Shown one piece after another: positions 49,398 through 58,990 of a DNA stretch of 64,000 nt. The notes beneath the pieces are model-generated. The model searched no databases. It was not told the DNA's origin and worked only from the letters and a program-made list of their open reading frames with translations. The position numbers were made by a program, and so were the translations under genes. Position 1 is the stretch's first letter. Every line of letters starts with the position of its first letter. Source of the stretch: an uncultured Bacteroidales bacterium (GTDB lineage: Bacteria > Bacteroidota > Bacteroidia > Bacteroidales > Muribaculaceae); NCBI GenBank assembly GCA_947072905.1, contig CAMTKF010000004.1:1-64000 (forward strand), read 5' to 3'.

Positions 49398-50042
49398 ATG
49401 AGTATAAAAGCAGTCTTGTTTGACCTTGATGGAGTATTAATCGACACTGAGGGTATATATTCTTGTTTCTGGAGCGAGATGGACAGGTTATATCCTACCG
49501 GCATTGATGATTTCGCCAATGTAATCAAAGGAAACACCCTGTCGAATATCCTTACTAAATATTTCCCAAATCAGGATAATCAGGAAGATATCAAAAAACG
49601 GCTTATCAAGCAAGAAAATGAGATGGAATACCGTCTATATCCGGGAGCTGTCGAGCTCATGAACGGACTTAGAGATCTCGGTATCAAGACTGCTATTGTC
49701 ACTTCAAGCAATATGACAAAAATGAAGCATCTGTTCACAGTCTTGCCTGAGCTTGAAGAAAACATAGACACCCTTATTACCGATGAAGATGTGACACGCT
49801 CCAAACCCGACCCGCAGGGATACATGCTTGCGGCCGAAAGACTCGGAGCTTCAAAAGGCGAGTTTGTAGTGGTGGAAGATTCTATGGCCGGACTTGAAGC
49901 CGGACGCCGCTCGGGTGCGTTCGTACTTGGAATTGCAACCACCAACAGCCGCGAAGCAGTTGAAAAACTGGCTGATATGACTATTGACGAGATTGGGTGC
50001 ATTACGGCCGATAAAATTTCCGGCTTCCACTGTCTTGGCTGA
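49398..50042 (+). CDS. HAD family phosphatase (beta-phosphoglucomutase-like)
   Basis: A 214-residue haloacid-dehalogenase phosphatase. Motif I is LFDLDGVLIDTEG (nucleophile Asp), motif II is IVTSSN, and motifs III and IV are RSKPDPQGYM and VVVEDSMAG. The cap inserted after motif I makes it subgroup IA, similar to beta-phosphoglucomutase or small-sugar phosphatases. The substrate is not decidable from sequence. It stands alone between the AbiE pair and the dehydratase gene. Confidence 0.85.
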   Translation: MSIKAVLFDLDGVLIDTEGIYSCFWSEMDRLYPTGIDDFANVIKGNTLSNILTKYFPNQDNQEDIKKRLIKQENEMEYRLYPGAVELMNGLRDLGIKTAIVTSSNMTKMKHLFTVLPELEENIDTLITDEDVTRSKPDPQGYMLAAERLGASKGEFVVVEDSMAGLEAGRRSGAFVLGIATTNSREAVEKLADMTIDEIGCITADKISGFHCLG

Positions 50043-50149
50043 TTCAGGCTCTTGCCGCGATAGCAAGAACCTTATAAAATTCCACCTCTTTTTTTTAAAC
50101 CAAAGAAGTATTTATAGAGCCAAAAGCTCAAGTACTCAAATAAGTAAAT

Positions 50150-52165
50150 ATGAGAAATAAATTAATAAACTTAGTCGGCAACAGCTCTCTCGCCCATAAA
50201 TTCATAAAATCGCCAAGCCCCAGCAAACTCGTGCTGTGCTTTGACCTTATGGTAGTGGCACTGAGCTGTTTCATAACATATATGTTCAGCCCGTCGGCCA
50301 GTCTGGACAAAAGAGGCGTGATTTTCACTCCATTCGCACAGGGCCTGCTGGCTTTTCTGATATATGCGACTATTATCCCCATAGTAAAGACCTACAAATA
50401 TATAATAAGGCTGTCGGTACTTGAAGACATGTACCGCATTGTAGCACTGTCGGGAATATCTACTTGCACAATGCTGTTCATTGCATCGTGTACATTCATC
50501 TACGATGGATATGCCTACTTTGGATTATGGAACATATTTGTAGTGATGCTGCTCACGTTCACACTGCTCATGCTGAGCCGTCTTGCCATAAAGTATCTCT
50601 ACCGACAACTCATAGCGAGCAAGCACAACCGACTGCGTGCCATAGCCTTCGGGCCTTCGCTGAACGCACTGTCATTTGCCACAGCACTTAACAACGACCC
50701 CGAGTGCCGTTATAACATCGTGGCCGCGCTGATATATTCATCTGAGAAAACAGTAAAGGAACTGAACGATATTCCTATCTACAATTATTCGCCGGAAATC
50801 ATAGCCGAAGTGTTCAAGAAACATACCTGCGACAATCTGATATTTGCATCAGGTCAGCTGCAGTTCATGCGCAACGGCATAGCCGACGAGTTCCTGCGCA
50901 ACCATATCCACCTCAACATGTTTACACAGGTAGAGGAACTTGATCCATCTACCGGACTGAAAAAGCATCAGGGAGCATCGGTACGCTCTATCAACATCGA
51001 GGACCTTCTGGGTCGCGATGTAATCAAGACCGATACAACTCCCGTCGAGTCTATCATCCACGGACAAGTGGTGATGGTGACCGGTGCTGCCGGTTCTATC
51101 GGTTCTGAGATTGTGAATCAGGTAGCCAAACTGCATGCTTCTGAAATCATATTGCTCGACCAGGCCGAAACTCCCATGCACGAACTGCAGTTGCAGATGG
51201 AGGCCGAGCATCCCGACACCAAGATACATCTATTCATAGCCGACGTTGTAAACAAGGGCCGTGTGGAACAGGCATTCAAGCGTTATCACCCGCGTTATGT
51301 ATTCCACGCTGCCGCATACAAGCACGTGCCTATGATGGAACGAAATCCGTCGGAAGCCATCCTCACCAATGTTTTCGGTACCAAGAACGTAGCCGACCTT
51401 TCGCTGAAATACAAGGTTGATAAATTTGTGATGATTTCCACCGACAAAGCTGTTAACCCAACCAACGTGATGGGTGCTTCAAAACGCATTGCCGAGATAT
51501 ACGTTCAGAGTCTTTTCTACTACAACCGCTCGCACAATGACGGACCCTCAACCCGCTTTATCACCACACGTTTCGGCAACGTGTTGGGTTCAAACGGTTC
51601 GGTAATACCGCTGTTCCGCAAGCAGATAGAACAGGGAGGACCGGTAACTGTGACTCATCGCGACATCATACGTTACTTCATGACCATACCCGAGGCCTGC
51701 TCGCTGGTGCTACAGGCAGGAACAATGGGCAACGGCGGCGAGATTTTCGTATTCGACATGGGCGAACCTGTAAAAATATATGATCTGGCCACTCGCATGA
51801 TTTCGCTGTCGGGATTGCGCCCCGGAGTGGATATAGAAATTGTGGAAACCGGACTCCGTCCCGGCGAAAAGCTGTATGAGGAATTGCTCAACGACAAAGA
51901 AATGACAATGGCTACCCGCAATAATAAAATAATGATAGCCAAGGTGAGAATATACGACTATCAGCAGGTGGCAACGCATATCGACACGCTGCATGAACTT
52001 ACCGTGAAAGGCGAGTATCATGACATCGTAGCGGAAATGAAGCGTATAGTTCCTGAATTCAAATCAAAGAATTCACAGTGGGAACAGGTCGATGAAGAAA
52101 TCGTAAATGATACTGAAAATCAAATCAAAGAAATAGAATTCTCGACAACAGCCATACCGCAATAG
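50150..52165 (+). CDS. Membrane-bound NDP-sugar 4,6-dehydratase (WbpM/PglF-like)
   Basis: A 671-residue enzyme with four membrane helices in the first third (about 22-44, 58-80, 103-125, 137-155) and a cytoplasmic SDR domain. The NAD-binding motif TGAAGSIGSEIV begins near residue 309. The active site reads TDKAVNPTNVMGASKRIAE, with Met replacing the usual SDR Tyr, as in the WbpM and FlaA1 class. It likely makes UDP-4-keto-6-deoxy sugars for surface glycans, as the only glycan gene here. Confidence 0.86.
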   Translation: MRNKLINLVGNSSLAHKFIKSPSPSKLVLCFDLMVVALSCFITYMFSPSASLDKRGVIFTPFAQGLLAFLIYATIIPIVKTYKYIIRLSVLEDMYRIVALSGISTCTMLFIASCTFIYDGYAYFGLWNIFVVMLLTFTLLMLSRLAIKYLYRQLIASKHNRLRAIAFGPSLNALSFATALNNDPECRYNIVAALIYSSEKTVKELNDIPIYNYSPEIIAEVFKKHTCDNLIFASGQLQFMRNGIADEFLRNHIHLNMFTQVEELDPSTGLKKHQGASVRSINIEDLLGRDVIKTDTTPVESIIHGQVVMVTGAAGSIGSEIVNQVAKLHASEIILLDQAETPMHELQLQMEAEHPDTKIHLFIADVVNKGRVEQAFKRYHPRYVFHAAAYKHVPMMERNPSEAILTNVFGTKNVADLSLKYKVDKFVMISTDKAVNPTNVMGASKRIAEIYVQSLFYYNRSHNDGPSTRFITTRFGNVLGSNGSVIPLFRKQIEQGGPVTVTHRDIIRYFMTIPEACSLVLQAGTMGNGGEIFVFDMGEPVKIYDLATRMISLSGLRPGVDIEIVETGLRPGEKLYEELLNDKEMTMATRNNKIMIAKVRIYDYQQVATHIDTLHELTVKGEYHDIVAEMKRIVPEFKSKNSQWEQVDEEIVNDTENQIKEIEFSTTAIPQ

Positions 52166-52187
52166 TGCGGACTCAAAGGGGGAAATT

Positions 52188-54044
52188 ATGAATGATAAAA
52201 CACACACACGGCTGGTACAGCGGCTTAAGGCTGCCCGATACCGCTATGGTATTTTCACTCATAATTTCGCCTCCGCCATCAATTTTTTCACATCTCTGAT
52301 CGGGTCACTGGCGGTGATTGCATCGGTGGTGAGCCTGGTGAGCCTGGTGATACTTGCCGGCTACGACCACTCGGCAGCCGACCTGCGCATCATCAACCGC
52401 TGTATACATACATGCCAGAGCATATTTGTGGTTGAAGTGCTCTTCAACACCATATTCAAGTTCAAGCACCTTATCCACACCACAAAAGTCATAAAGTGGA
52501 TAACCAACATAGCGATTCTGTCGACCATCATTCAATATATCTATCCTCAGCCGGAACATCCGTGGATTCCTGTGCTCGAACGGATATTATACAGCCATTA
52601 CTACACAAATACCGTAGTTGGAGCTTATTCAGTAGTAGAGTTCAGCTACGCTATAATGCGGCTGGTGTCGCGTCGCACCAATCCCTCGCTGCTTCTTACG
52701 GGCAGCTTCTTGTTTTTTATACTCATTGGCTCGTTTGTGCTGATGCTACCCAAGTGCACAGTCACCCCTATAGATTACTTCGACTCGCTGTTCATAGCCA
52801 CATCGGCCGTGTGTATCACAGGGCTTACACCTGTTGACGTAGCCGCCACATTCACCCCTACGGGCCTCACGGTGCTGGCCGTGCTGATTCAGATAGGAGG
52901 TATAGGAGTATTGACCTTCACAAGCTTCTTCGCTCTCTTTTTCAGCGGCAGCACATCCATTTACAATCAGCTGCTCATCCGCGATATGGTTTACTCCAAA
53001 ACCATGAACCGGCTGCTCCCTACATTGGTATATATCATAGTGTTCACCTTGACTCTTGAAGCCATCGGTGCGGTGGCCGTATATTTCACCATACCCGACA
53101 CATTGCTGCCTGACAATAATGATAAAATGATTTTTGCCGCATTTCATTCATTGTCATCTTTCTGTAATGCAGGATTTTCCAATCTGCCGCAGGGCATGGC
53201 CAATCCGGCATTGATGACAGCCGGCCAGTCGCTGTACAATGTTACGTCAGTATTGATTCTTGCCGGAGCCATCGGCTTCCCTATACTCGTCAATCTCAAG
53301 GATATTCTGTTTACCCGTGTCAAGTCGGTATGGAAAAGGCTGCGTGGAGAATTTTATGAAAAACCCGTGCACCTGTACGACCTCAACACCAAGCTTGTGT
53401 TGGTAACCTCATTCAGCATACTGGCCGTATGCTCGGCACTGTTCTTCTTTTTTGAGTACGACAATACTTTAAAGGGAATGACCCTGTGGCAGAAAGTTAG
53501 CCAATCTGTATTCAATTCGCTCATTCCACGCAGTGCCGGGTTTGCATCGGTAGACCCGGCGCAGTTCCTGCCCATTACGCTGATGATAGTGATGATACAG
53601 ATGTGGATAGGCGGTGCTTCGCAATCGCTTGCCGGCGGTATAAAGGTAAACACGTTTGCCGCCATTTTTCTGAACGTGCGTTCGGTACTGACATCCAGCA
53701 GGAGCTCATGGGCCTTTGACCGCAGCATCTCAATAGGCTCTACGCGTCGCGCCAATACCGGGCTGGCACTTGCTCTGGTATCGTTTACATTCTTTTTGGG
53801 CGGTGTAATGATATTCGACCCCGCACTCGAAATGAAATCAATGGTTTTTGAGGTCACATCAGCGCTGTTCACCGTAGGCTCATCCCTCGGAGCCACAAGC
53901 CTGCTGAGCGACGAGTCAAAAATATTGCTGTGTATAGCCATGCTGCTGGGCAGAGTGGGTATAATATCTATATGCAGCGGATTTTTTGTACATCACCGCG
54001 ACATATCTGAACATCTGCCCAAAGAAAATATTATTATTAACTGA
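52188..54044 (+). CDS. trkH: Potassium uptake protein TrkH
   Basis: TrkH is the membrane subunit of the Trk potassium system, with two-helix pore repeats. The 618 residues have many membrane segments. Selectivity-filter-like loops include TSAVCITGL, HSLSSFCNAGF, LIPRSAGFAS and TVGSSLGA. There is a longer N-terminus than in E. coli TrkH (two or three extra helices, residues 1-165). It pairs with trkA 17 bases later. Confidence 0.93.
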   Translation: MNDKTHTRLVQRLKAARYRYGIFTHNFASAINFFTSLIGSLAVIASVVSLVSLVILAGYDHSAADLRIINRCIHTCQSIFVVEVLFNTIFKFKHLIHTTKVIKWITNIAILSTIIQYIYPQPEHPWIPVLERILYSHYYTNTVVGAYSVVEFSYAIMRLVSRRTNPSLLLTGSFLFFILIGSFVLMLPKCTVTPIDYFDSLFIATSAVCITGLTPVDVAATFTPTGLTVLAVLIQIGGIGVLTFTSFFALFFSGSTSIYNQLLIRDMVYSKTMNRLLPTLVYIIVFTLTLEAIGAVAVYFTIPDTLLPDNNDKMIFAAFHSLSSFCNAGFSNLPQGMANPALMTAGQSLYNVTSVLILAGAIGFPILVNLKDILFTRVKSVWKRLRGEFYEKPVHLYDLNTKLVLVTSFSILAVCSALFFFFEYDNTLKGMTLWQKVSQSVFNSLIPRSAGFASVDPAQFLPITLMIVMIQMWIGGASQSLAGGIKVNTFAAIFLNVRSVLTSSRSSWAFDRSISIGSTRRANTGLALALVSFTFFLGGVMIFDPALEMKSMVFEVTSALFTVGSSLGATSLLSDESKILLCIAMLLGRVGIISICSGFFVHHRDISEHLPKENIIIN

Positions 54045-54061
54045 TACATCCCCCCTACTCT

Positions 54062-54736
54062 ATGCGCTATTTAATTATAGGTCTCGGAATATATGGAAGC
54101 AATCTGGCTCTTGACCTCACCGCCCAGGGGCACGAGGTGATCGGTGCCGACATCTCGCGCAACACCATAGACTCAATAAAAGACTACATTGCCACCGCAT
54201 ACGTGCTCGACACCACCGAAGAGGCCTCATTAGGCGTGTTGCCAATTCATAACGTGGATTTGGTAATAGTGGCGATCGGCGAGAACTTCGGAGCCTCGGT
54301 AAAGACCGTAGCTCTGCTTAAGAAATCGGGGGTAAAAAAGATTTACGCCCGAGCCATTGACCCCTTGCACCTTTCGATTCTGCAAAGTTTCAATATCGAC
54401 CATATTTTGCAGCCCGAACAACGTGCAGCCCTCGACCTTACTCACGAAATGGCTCTTGGCAACGATGTGGAGACTCTAAAGGTAGATGAGAATAATTACA
54501 TCCTTAAATTCAAAGTCCCTCAGTACTTTGTAGGGCTGGAGTATGCCGATATAGATTTCGCTCAACAATATGGCCTGAAAATAGTATCAATATCAAGACC
54601 GGCCGAAAAGACTAATTTCCTCGGTTTAAAGTCCAAGCAACTGATGCCCTTGGATGTTTCAGCTCCCGGAACTACGGTGGCCGCCGACGACCAATGGGTG
54701 GTATTCGGTTCACTCAAAGCCTTCCGCTCGCTGTAA
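54062..54736 (+). CDS. trkA: Trk potassium system regulatory protein TrkA
   Basis: TrkA (KtrA-type) is the cytoplasmic gate for TrkH. The RCK N-terminal domain binds NAD(H) or ATP (LIIGLGIYGSNLALDL, then the acidic GADISRNTID). A TrkA-C domain makes up the last 75 residues. At 224 residues it is the single-RCK form, about half the length of E. coli TrkA. It follows trkH by 17 bases and is followed by a terminator. Confidence 0.93.
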   Translation: MRYLIIGLGIYGSNLALDLTAQGHEVIGADISRNTIDSIKDYIATAYVLDTTEEASLGVLPIHNVDLVIVAIGENFGASVKTVALLKKSGVKKIYARAIDPLHLSILQSFNIDHILQPEQRAALDLTHEMALGNDVETLKVDENNYILKFKVPQYFVGLEYADIDFAQQYGLKIVSISRPAEKTNFLGLKSKQLMPLDVSAPGTTVAADDQWVVFGSLKAFRSL

Positions 54737-54777
54737 AAGCGTATAGAATAAACATCGCTGAGTCAACAGCAATGTGC

Positions 54778-54813
54778 AACACCCCAAAAGTCATTTAACT
54801 TCTGGGGTGTTTG
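54778..54813. terminator. Convergent terminator between trkA and the Dabb gene
   Basis: AACACCCCA at 54778-54786 pairs with TGGGGTGTT at 54803-54811, with an inner AAGT/ACTT stem, and T bases follow on the + strand. It serves trkA and perhaps the minus-strand gene opposite. Confidence 0.8.
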
Positions 54814-54830
54814 TAATCTATAATACGATT

Positions 54831-55124
54831 TTAAAACTCGTAATCCACGCATGCGCGGTTGGCCTTGTGGCCGGCGAGCAGACCGGCTGCGGCTACGTGG
54901 GCAGGATGATTGGCATAGACCGCTACATCTGCCATGGTGGGGAGTATGGCCGTGAGGACTACATCCCAGGTTTCGGCGGGATTTTCGTTGATACCTACTT
55001 CTATAGACTGCAGTGGCTCTATGACTTGGGGAAGTGCCATGAGCGCTTCTTTGAATTTTGTTGCTACCTGAAGGCGTTCCTCAGGGGTGCCTGTAAGCTG
55101 GAATGTGACTATGTGCTTTACCAT
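54831..55124 (-). CDS. Dabb-family (stress-responsive A/B barrel) protein
   Basis: A 97-residue dimeric alpha-beta barrel protein. The start MVKHIVTFQLTGTPEERLQ and the late ANHPAHVAAAGLL match the Dabb family. The family includes stress proteins and enzymes such as olivetolic acid cyclase; no specific role can be assigned. It lies 11 bases after lysC and is the last gene of the ftsE-lysC-Dabb run. Confidence 0.85.
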   Translation of the reverse strand: MVKHIVTFQLTGTPEERLQVATKFKEALMALPQVIEPLQSIEVGINENPAETWDVVLTAILPTMADVAVYANHPAHVAAAGLLAGHKANRACVDYEF

Positions 55125-55135
55125 TTCAATTGTAC

Positions 55136-56449
55136 TTAGAACAGTTTGTTATTCAAAAGATTAAGAGCTTCAATTTTATCAGAAGCTTTAATAAGCATGG
55201 AAATGTTGTAGTTGCTGCCGCCATACGATATCATGCGCACGGGTATGGGTTTGAGCGCTTCAACTGCCTGGCAACAGTAGTCGTGTCCGTTGTCCCAAGC
55301 GAAATCGCCCACGATGCAGATGATAGTCATGTCTGTGTCGACCGATACGGTACCGAAGCGCTTGAGTTCGTCAACGATGTCGGCAAGGTGGCGGGTGTCG
55401 TCAATTGTTACGGTCACACCCACTTCAGATGTCGCCATAAGGTCGATGGCCGTATGATAGTTGTCGAAAATCTCGAATACTTTGTGCAGGAAACCGTATG
55501 CCAGAAGCATACGGCCGCTCTTTATCTTGATGGCTGTAACGTTGTCCTTTGCTGCAACGGCTTTCACAGTACCGTCAGGCGCAAAGTTGGCTATGGTTGT
55601 ACCCTGTGCCGATGGTTCAAGGGTGTTGAGAAGCCTTACAGGAATGTTGTGCAACTTGGCCGGCAGCACGCATGTAGGGTGAAGTATCTTGGCTCCGAAA
55701 TATGCCAGCTCGGCAGCTTCCTCGAAATGCAGACGGCTCACGGGACGTGTATTTTTCACGAATCGGGGATCGCCGGTGTGCATGCCGTCGATATCAGTCC
55801 ATATCTGAATTTCGTCAAGATTGAGCACAGCACCGATTATTGAAGCCGAGTAATCGCTGCCGCCGCGGCGCAGATTGTCTACTTCGCCACGGTCGTTGCG
55901 GCAGATATAGCCCTGAGTAAGCCACACCTCGGCATCGGGTTCTATCTCAACCATTCTGCGCAGATGTGAAGAAATAAATTTCATATCAGGCTCGCCTTCG
56001 CGGGTGATACGCATATAGTCGAGAGCGGGCAGCAGCACGCTTTTCACACCGGTTTCCTCGAAATACAGCTGCATGAGCATTGTTGAAATCAACTCGCCCT
56101 GAGCCAGTATCTCTTTTTCTTCGGCAAGGCCAAACTCGCCTTCGGTAAACCTGAGAATGAAGTTGAATATACGGTCGAGATAATCGGTGGCACGCTGTTT
56201 CGATTGTTCCTGACTGTAGAGTTCATTTACTACCGACGCATATTTCTGACGCATACTGTTCACGGTCTCCTGTGCGCCGGGCACATTGTGCTTATGCAGA
56301 TAGTCGGAAATTTCGACGAGCGAATTTGTTGTGCCCGACATAGCCGAAAGCACTACTATGTTTCGGCCCGACTCCCTTACAAGCTGCGCAACATGGCGCA
56401 TGCGCTCGGGAGTTCCGACTGAAGTTCCGCCAAATTTGAGGACTTTCAT
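55136..56449 (-). CDS. lysC: Aspartate kinase
   Basis: Aspartate kinase phosphorylates aspartate, the first step toward lysine, threonine, methionine and diaminopimelate. It opens VLKFGGTSVGTPERM, the family P-motif. The kinase domain ends near residue 295. Two ACT domains follow (about 300-437), giving a monofunctional, feedback-controlled form of 437 residues. It lies 25 bases after ftsE. No lysine riboswitch is seen. Confidence 0.93.
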   Translation of the reverse strand: MKVLKFGGTSVGTPERMRHVAQLVRESGRNIVVLSAMSGTTNSLVEISDYLHKHNVPGAQETVNSMRQKYASVVNELYSQEQSKQRATDYLDRIFNFILRFTEGEFGLAEEKEILAQGELISTMLMQLYFEETGVKSVLLPALDYMRITREGEPDMKFISSHLRRMVEIEPDAEVWLTQGYICRNDRGEVDNLRRGGSDYSASIIGAVLNLDEIQIWTDIDGMHTGDPRFVKNTRPVSRLHFEEAAELAYFGAKILHPTCVLPAKLHNIPVRLLNTLEPSAQGTTIANFAPDGTVKAVAAKDNVTAIKIKSGRMLLAYGFLHKVFEIFDNYHTAIDLMATSEVGVTVTIDDTRHLADIVDELKRFGTVSVDTDMTIICIVGDFAWDNGHDYCCQAVEALKPIPVRMISYGGSNYNISMLIKASDKIEALNLLNNKLF

Positions 56450-56474
56450 TCTTTAATCTTCTTTACAACTAAAA

Positions 56475-57140
56475 TTATTTGCCGATAAGGTGCTTGCCTT
56501 CTATATGCATCACTGTACCCGGAAATGCTTCAATGAGCGAATGGTTGTGTGTTGCAATAATCACGGCAGTGCCGTCGGCAGCTATATCATGCAGCTGAGC
56601 CACAATCTGCTCACCGGTTTCGGGGTCTAGATTACCTGTAGGCTCATCAGCAATTATCAGTTGGGGATTGTTGAGCAATGCGCGGGCAATGACCACACGC
56701 TGCTGCTCACCTCCTGAAAGCTCATGAGGCAGTTTGTATGACTTTTTCACCATTCCTACCCTGCGCAGAGCCTGGTCTACGCGCGCTTCGCGCTCCGCTT
56801 TGTCGCGCCAACCGGTAGCTGCCAGCACGAAATCAAGGTTTTCAAACACGCTGCGGTCAAACAGCAGTTGAAAATCCTGAAAAACGATGCCTATGCTGCG
56901 ACGCAAAAACGGTATCTGACTGCGCTTGATCTGCAACAAGTCGTAGTCAAAAACCCTTGCTTCGCCCTTTGTGACAGGGACTTCGGCATACATAGTCTTA
57001 AGCAGGGAACTTTTACCGGAACCCACCTTTCCGATAAGATAAATAAACTCACCGGAATCTACCTTGAAGCTGACATCCTTGAGCACTACATGCTCCTTGC
57101 GCAGCACATCTACATTCTGATAATCAATTATGGTTGACAT
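56475..57140 (-). CDS. ftsE: Cell division ATP-binding protein FtsE
   Basis: FtsE pairs with FtsX to control septal peptidoglycan hydrolases. Walker A is [10 protein letters not shown], with the signature [15 protein letters not shown] and Walker [17 protein letters not shown]. The 221 residues fit. FtsX is not next to it here. The start is well set by the -7 promoter element four bases before, which suggests a nearly leaderless message. Confidence 0.9.
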   Translation of the reverse strand: MSTIIDYQNVDVLRKEHVVLKDVSFKVDSGEFIYLIGKVGSGKSSLLKTMYAEVPVTKGEARVFDYDLLQIKRSQIPFLRRSIGIVFQDFQLLFDRSVFENLDFVLAATGWRDKAEREARVDQALRRVGMVKKSYKLPHELSGGEQQRVVIARALLNNPQLIIADEPTGNLDPETGEQIVAQLHDIAADGTAVIIATHNHSLIEAFPGTVMHIEGKHLIGK

Positions 57141-57144
57141 TGCG

Positions 57145-57152
57145 CAAAGTTA
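57145..57152 (-). promoter_or_regulatory. -7 promoter element of ftsE
   Basis: The minus strand reads TAACTTTG, ending four bases before the ftsE ATG. Transcription would begin at or next to the start codon. A weak hairpin (ACGATA/TATCGT around 57170) may end dnaA just upstream. Confidence 0.6.
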
Positions 57153-57218
57153 CGCAAAAAAAGTGAATTTCACGATAAATTGTATCGTAAATCAGTACTT
57201 TTGCAGTCCTTGCCTGTA

Positions 57219-58607
57219 TCAGCTGTTGAGTGTAGCCCTTATTTCCTCTATCTGATTGCGCAGCTCGGCATCAATAGACAGACGGTCGTCAATGCTGCGG
57301 CATGCGTAGATAACAGTGGCATGTGTACGGCCCAGCTTGGTACCGATATTCTTAAGTGACATGCCGGCAAGCTTTTTGGCCAGATACATCACAATCTGTC
57401 GGGCATCGCTTATCTCGCGCTTGCGGGTTGAGGTGAAGAACAGGTCGGGATTAATCTTGAAGTAAGCAGCCACGGCCTGGGTTATCATCTCAAAGTTAAC
57501 CTGCGAACGTCGCATACGTATTGCGTGTGCCACCACCGGGCGGGCCAGTTCAAGATTTATGTCGCAGTTGAGCACTGTAGCCTGGGCCACAAGCGAAGCC
57601 ACTACGCCAACAAGCTCACGGATTGAGTCGGTGACATTCTCGGCGATATAGTCAATCACATCCTCGGGCAGATTAAGACCATCCTGCTCGGCATTCTTGA
57701 TCAGCACACGGCGGCGCAGGTCGTAATCGGGCTTGTCGAGCGCAACCGAAGCACCCCACTTGAAGCGGCTGAGCAGGCGCGATTCGAATCCGTCCATCTC
57801 AGAGGGCGCACAATCGCTCGAAAGTATTATCTGGCGGTTGTTCTGATGAAGCTGGTTGAATATATGGAAGAATGTATTCTGAGTCTCGGGTTTGCCTGCG
57901 AGGTCCTGTACATCGTCAATGATAAGAGTGTCTATCGACTGATAGAAATGGAAGAAGTTGTTTATCTGGCCCTTATGGTTGGCGGCTGTAAACTGGCTTT
58001 GGAAGAAACGTGCGGTCACATACAGCACACGGGACTGAGGATTGCGTTCCTTCACACGTATGCCCACAGCCTGAATGAGGTGAGTCTTGCCCACACCCAC
58101 GGGACCGAAAACAAACAAGGGGTTGAAGGTCTTGTTGCTGGGATCATTTGCAATTGATTCAGCAATCGTACGCGCTATATTATTAGATGTACCCGTGCAG
58201 TAATTCTCAAAATTATACTTGGGATTGAGTTGAGAATCAAATGATTTTACGGGCTGGTCGACAAAAGGATTTGCCGGTGCGGCCATTCTGTCGTTTACGA
58301 TTGCAACAGACTGACCCGAAGCGCGTACCTCCACTCCGGTTTCTTTGGCTCCGTCCACTTGCAGGTAGCTGTAGAAAAGCTGTACACCGGGGCCATACAC
58401 CTTCTTTATAACCGGTCCGATGAGGTCTGCATACTTTTCTTCAAGCTGTTCAGGGAAAAATGTAGAGGGAAGGAAAAGACGGAGTACACCATCCTCAAAT
58501 CCCATTGATTTGATTGGTTCAAACCACGTTTTATATTGCTGAACGTCGATATTATCCTTGATAATACCTAAGGCTTTAGCCCATAGTTCTTGATGTGAAA
58601 GTTGCAT
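57219..58607 (-). CDS. dnaA: Chromosomal replication initiator DnaA
   Basis: DnaA opens the origin. The 462 residues hold domain I (1-80), a linker, the AAA+ domain with Walker A FGPVGVGKTHL at about 168-175 and Walker B LIIDDVQDLAG, and DNA-binding domain IV with KLGRTHATVIYACRSID. ATP-sensing residues look intact. It begins MQLSHQELWAKALG. The 383 bases upstream show no clear DnaA boxes, so the origin may be elsewhere. dnaN is not adjacent. Confidence 0.95.
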   Translation of the reverse strand: MQLSHQELWAKALGIIKDNIDVQQYKTWFEPIKSMGFEDGVLRLFLPSTFFPEQLEEKYADLIGPVIKKVYGPGVQLFYSYLQVDGAKETGVEVRASGQSVAIVNDRMAAPANPFVDQPVKSFDSQLNPKYNFENYCTGTSNNIARTIAESIANDPSNKTFNPLFVFGPVGVGKTHLIQAVGIRVKERNPQSRVLYVTARFFQSQFTAANHKGQINNFFHFYQSIDTLIIDDVQDLAGKPETQNTFFHIFNQLHQNNRQIILSSDCAPSEMDGFESRLLSRFKWGASVALDKPDYDLRRRVLIKNAEQDGLNLPEDVIDYIAENVTDSIRELVGVVASLVAQATVLNCDINLELARPVVAHAIRMRRSQVNFEMITQAVAAYFKINPDLFFTSTRKREISDARQIVMYLAKKLAGMSLKNIGTKLGRTHATVIYACRSIDDRLSIDAELRNQIEEIRATLNS

Positions 58608-58778
58608 TTTAATTGTAAATGAAGGTGTGAAATGCTGTTTTGGGAATACAAATTTCGGACTTTTTTTTAAAAAAACAAAGTGAAAAATTAATTGGATTTT
58701 TCAAATATTTTGCAAGAGTATAATTTTCAGCACTTTATGTAATACTTAAACAATTACATTAAATCAAAACTTTATATT

Positions 58779-58965
58779 ATGATAGATATAGCTCTGATTT
58801 ACCCCGATTAAACGCCCTGCTTTAATATGTTCCACGAATTATATTACAAAGCTGTTAAAACGCGTGGAACCCCTACCTTATAACGGCTTTACGCACTCAC
58901 GGGTAACGGAACCGCCTGAATCGTTATTTAAAATGATTTTAAATAACGATTCAGGCGCCGTTTTT
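58779..58965 (+). ncRNA. Candidate + strand RNA beside dnaA
   Basis: Within the dnaA-mlaD gap (58608-58990) this stretch opens with a ten-codon frame (58779-58811, MIDIALIYPD), carries an 8-bp inverted pair (GTTCCACG at about 58830, CGTGGAAC at about 58863), and ends in a terminator. No gene on the + strand accounts for that terminator. I could not find a consensus -7 box. The upstream part 58620-58778 is AT-rich. Confidence 0.35.
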
Positions 58966-58966
58966 G
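58913..58966 (+). terminator. 22-bp perfect hairpin with T run
   Basis: Bases 58913-58934 are the exact reverse complement of 58936-58957, leaving a one-base centre (a loop of several bases in practice). CCG and five T follow on the + strand, at 58958-58965. The minus strand has no T run, so it serves a + strand transcript. Confidence 0.8.
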
Positions 58967-58990
58967 CATTTCCACCGGCCGGTGTGGTGA

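Noticed and set aside
55130..55843. 237-codon + strand open frame over lysC
   Set aside because: Antisense shadow of the aspartate kinase gene.
58608..58990. Replication origin upstream of dnaA
   Set aside because: The stretch is AT-rich but holds no clear DnaA boxes (TTATCCACA or near) on either strand.
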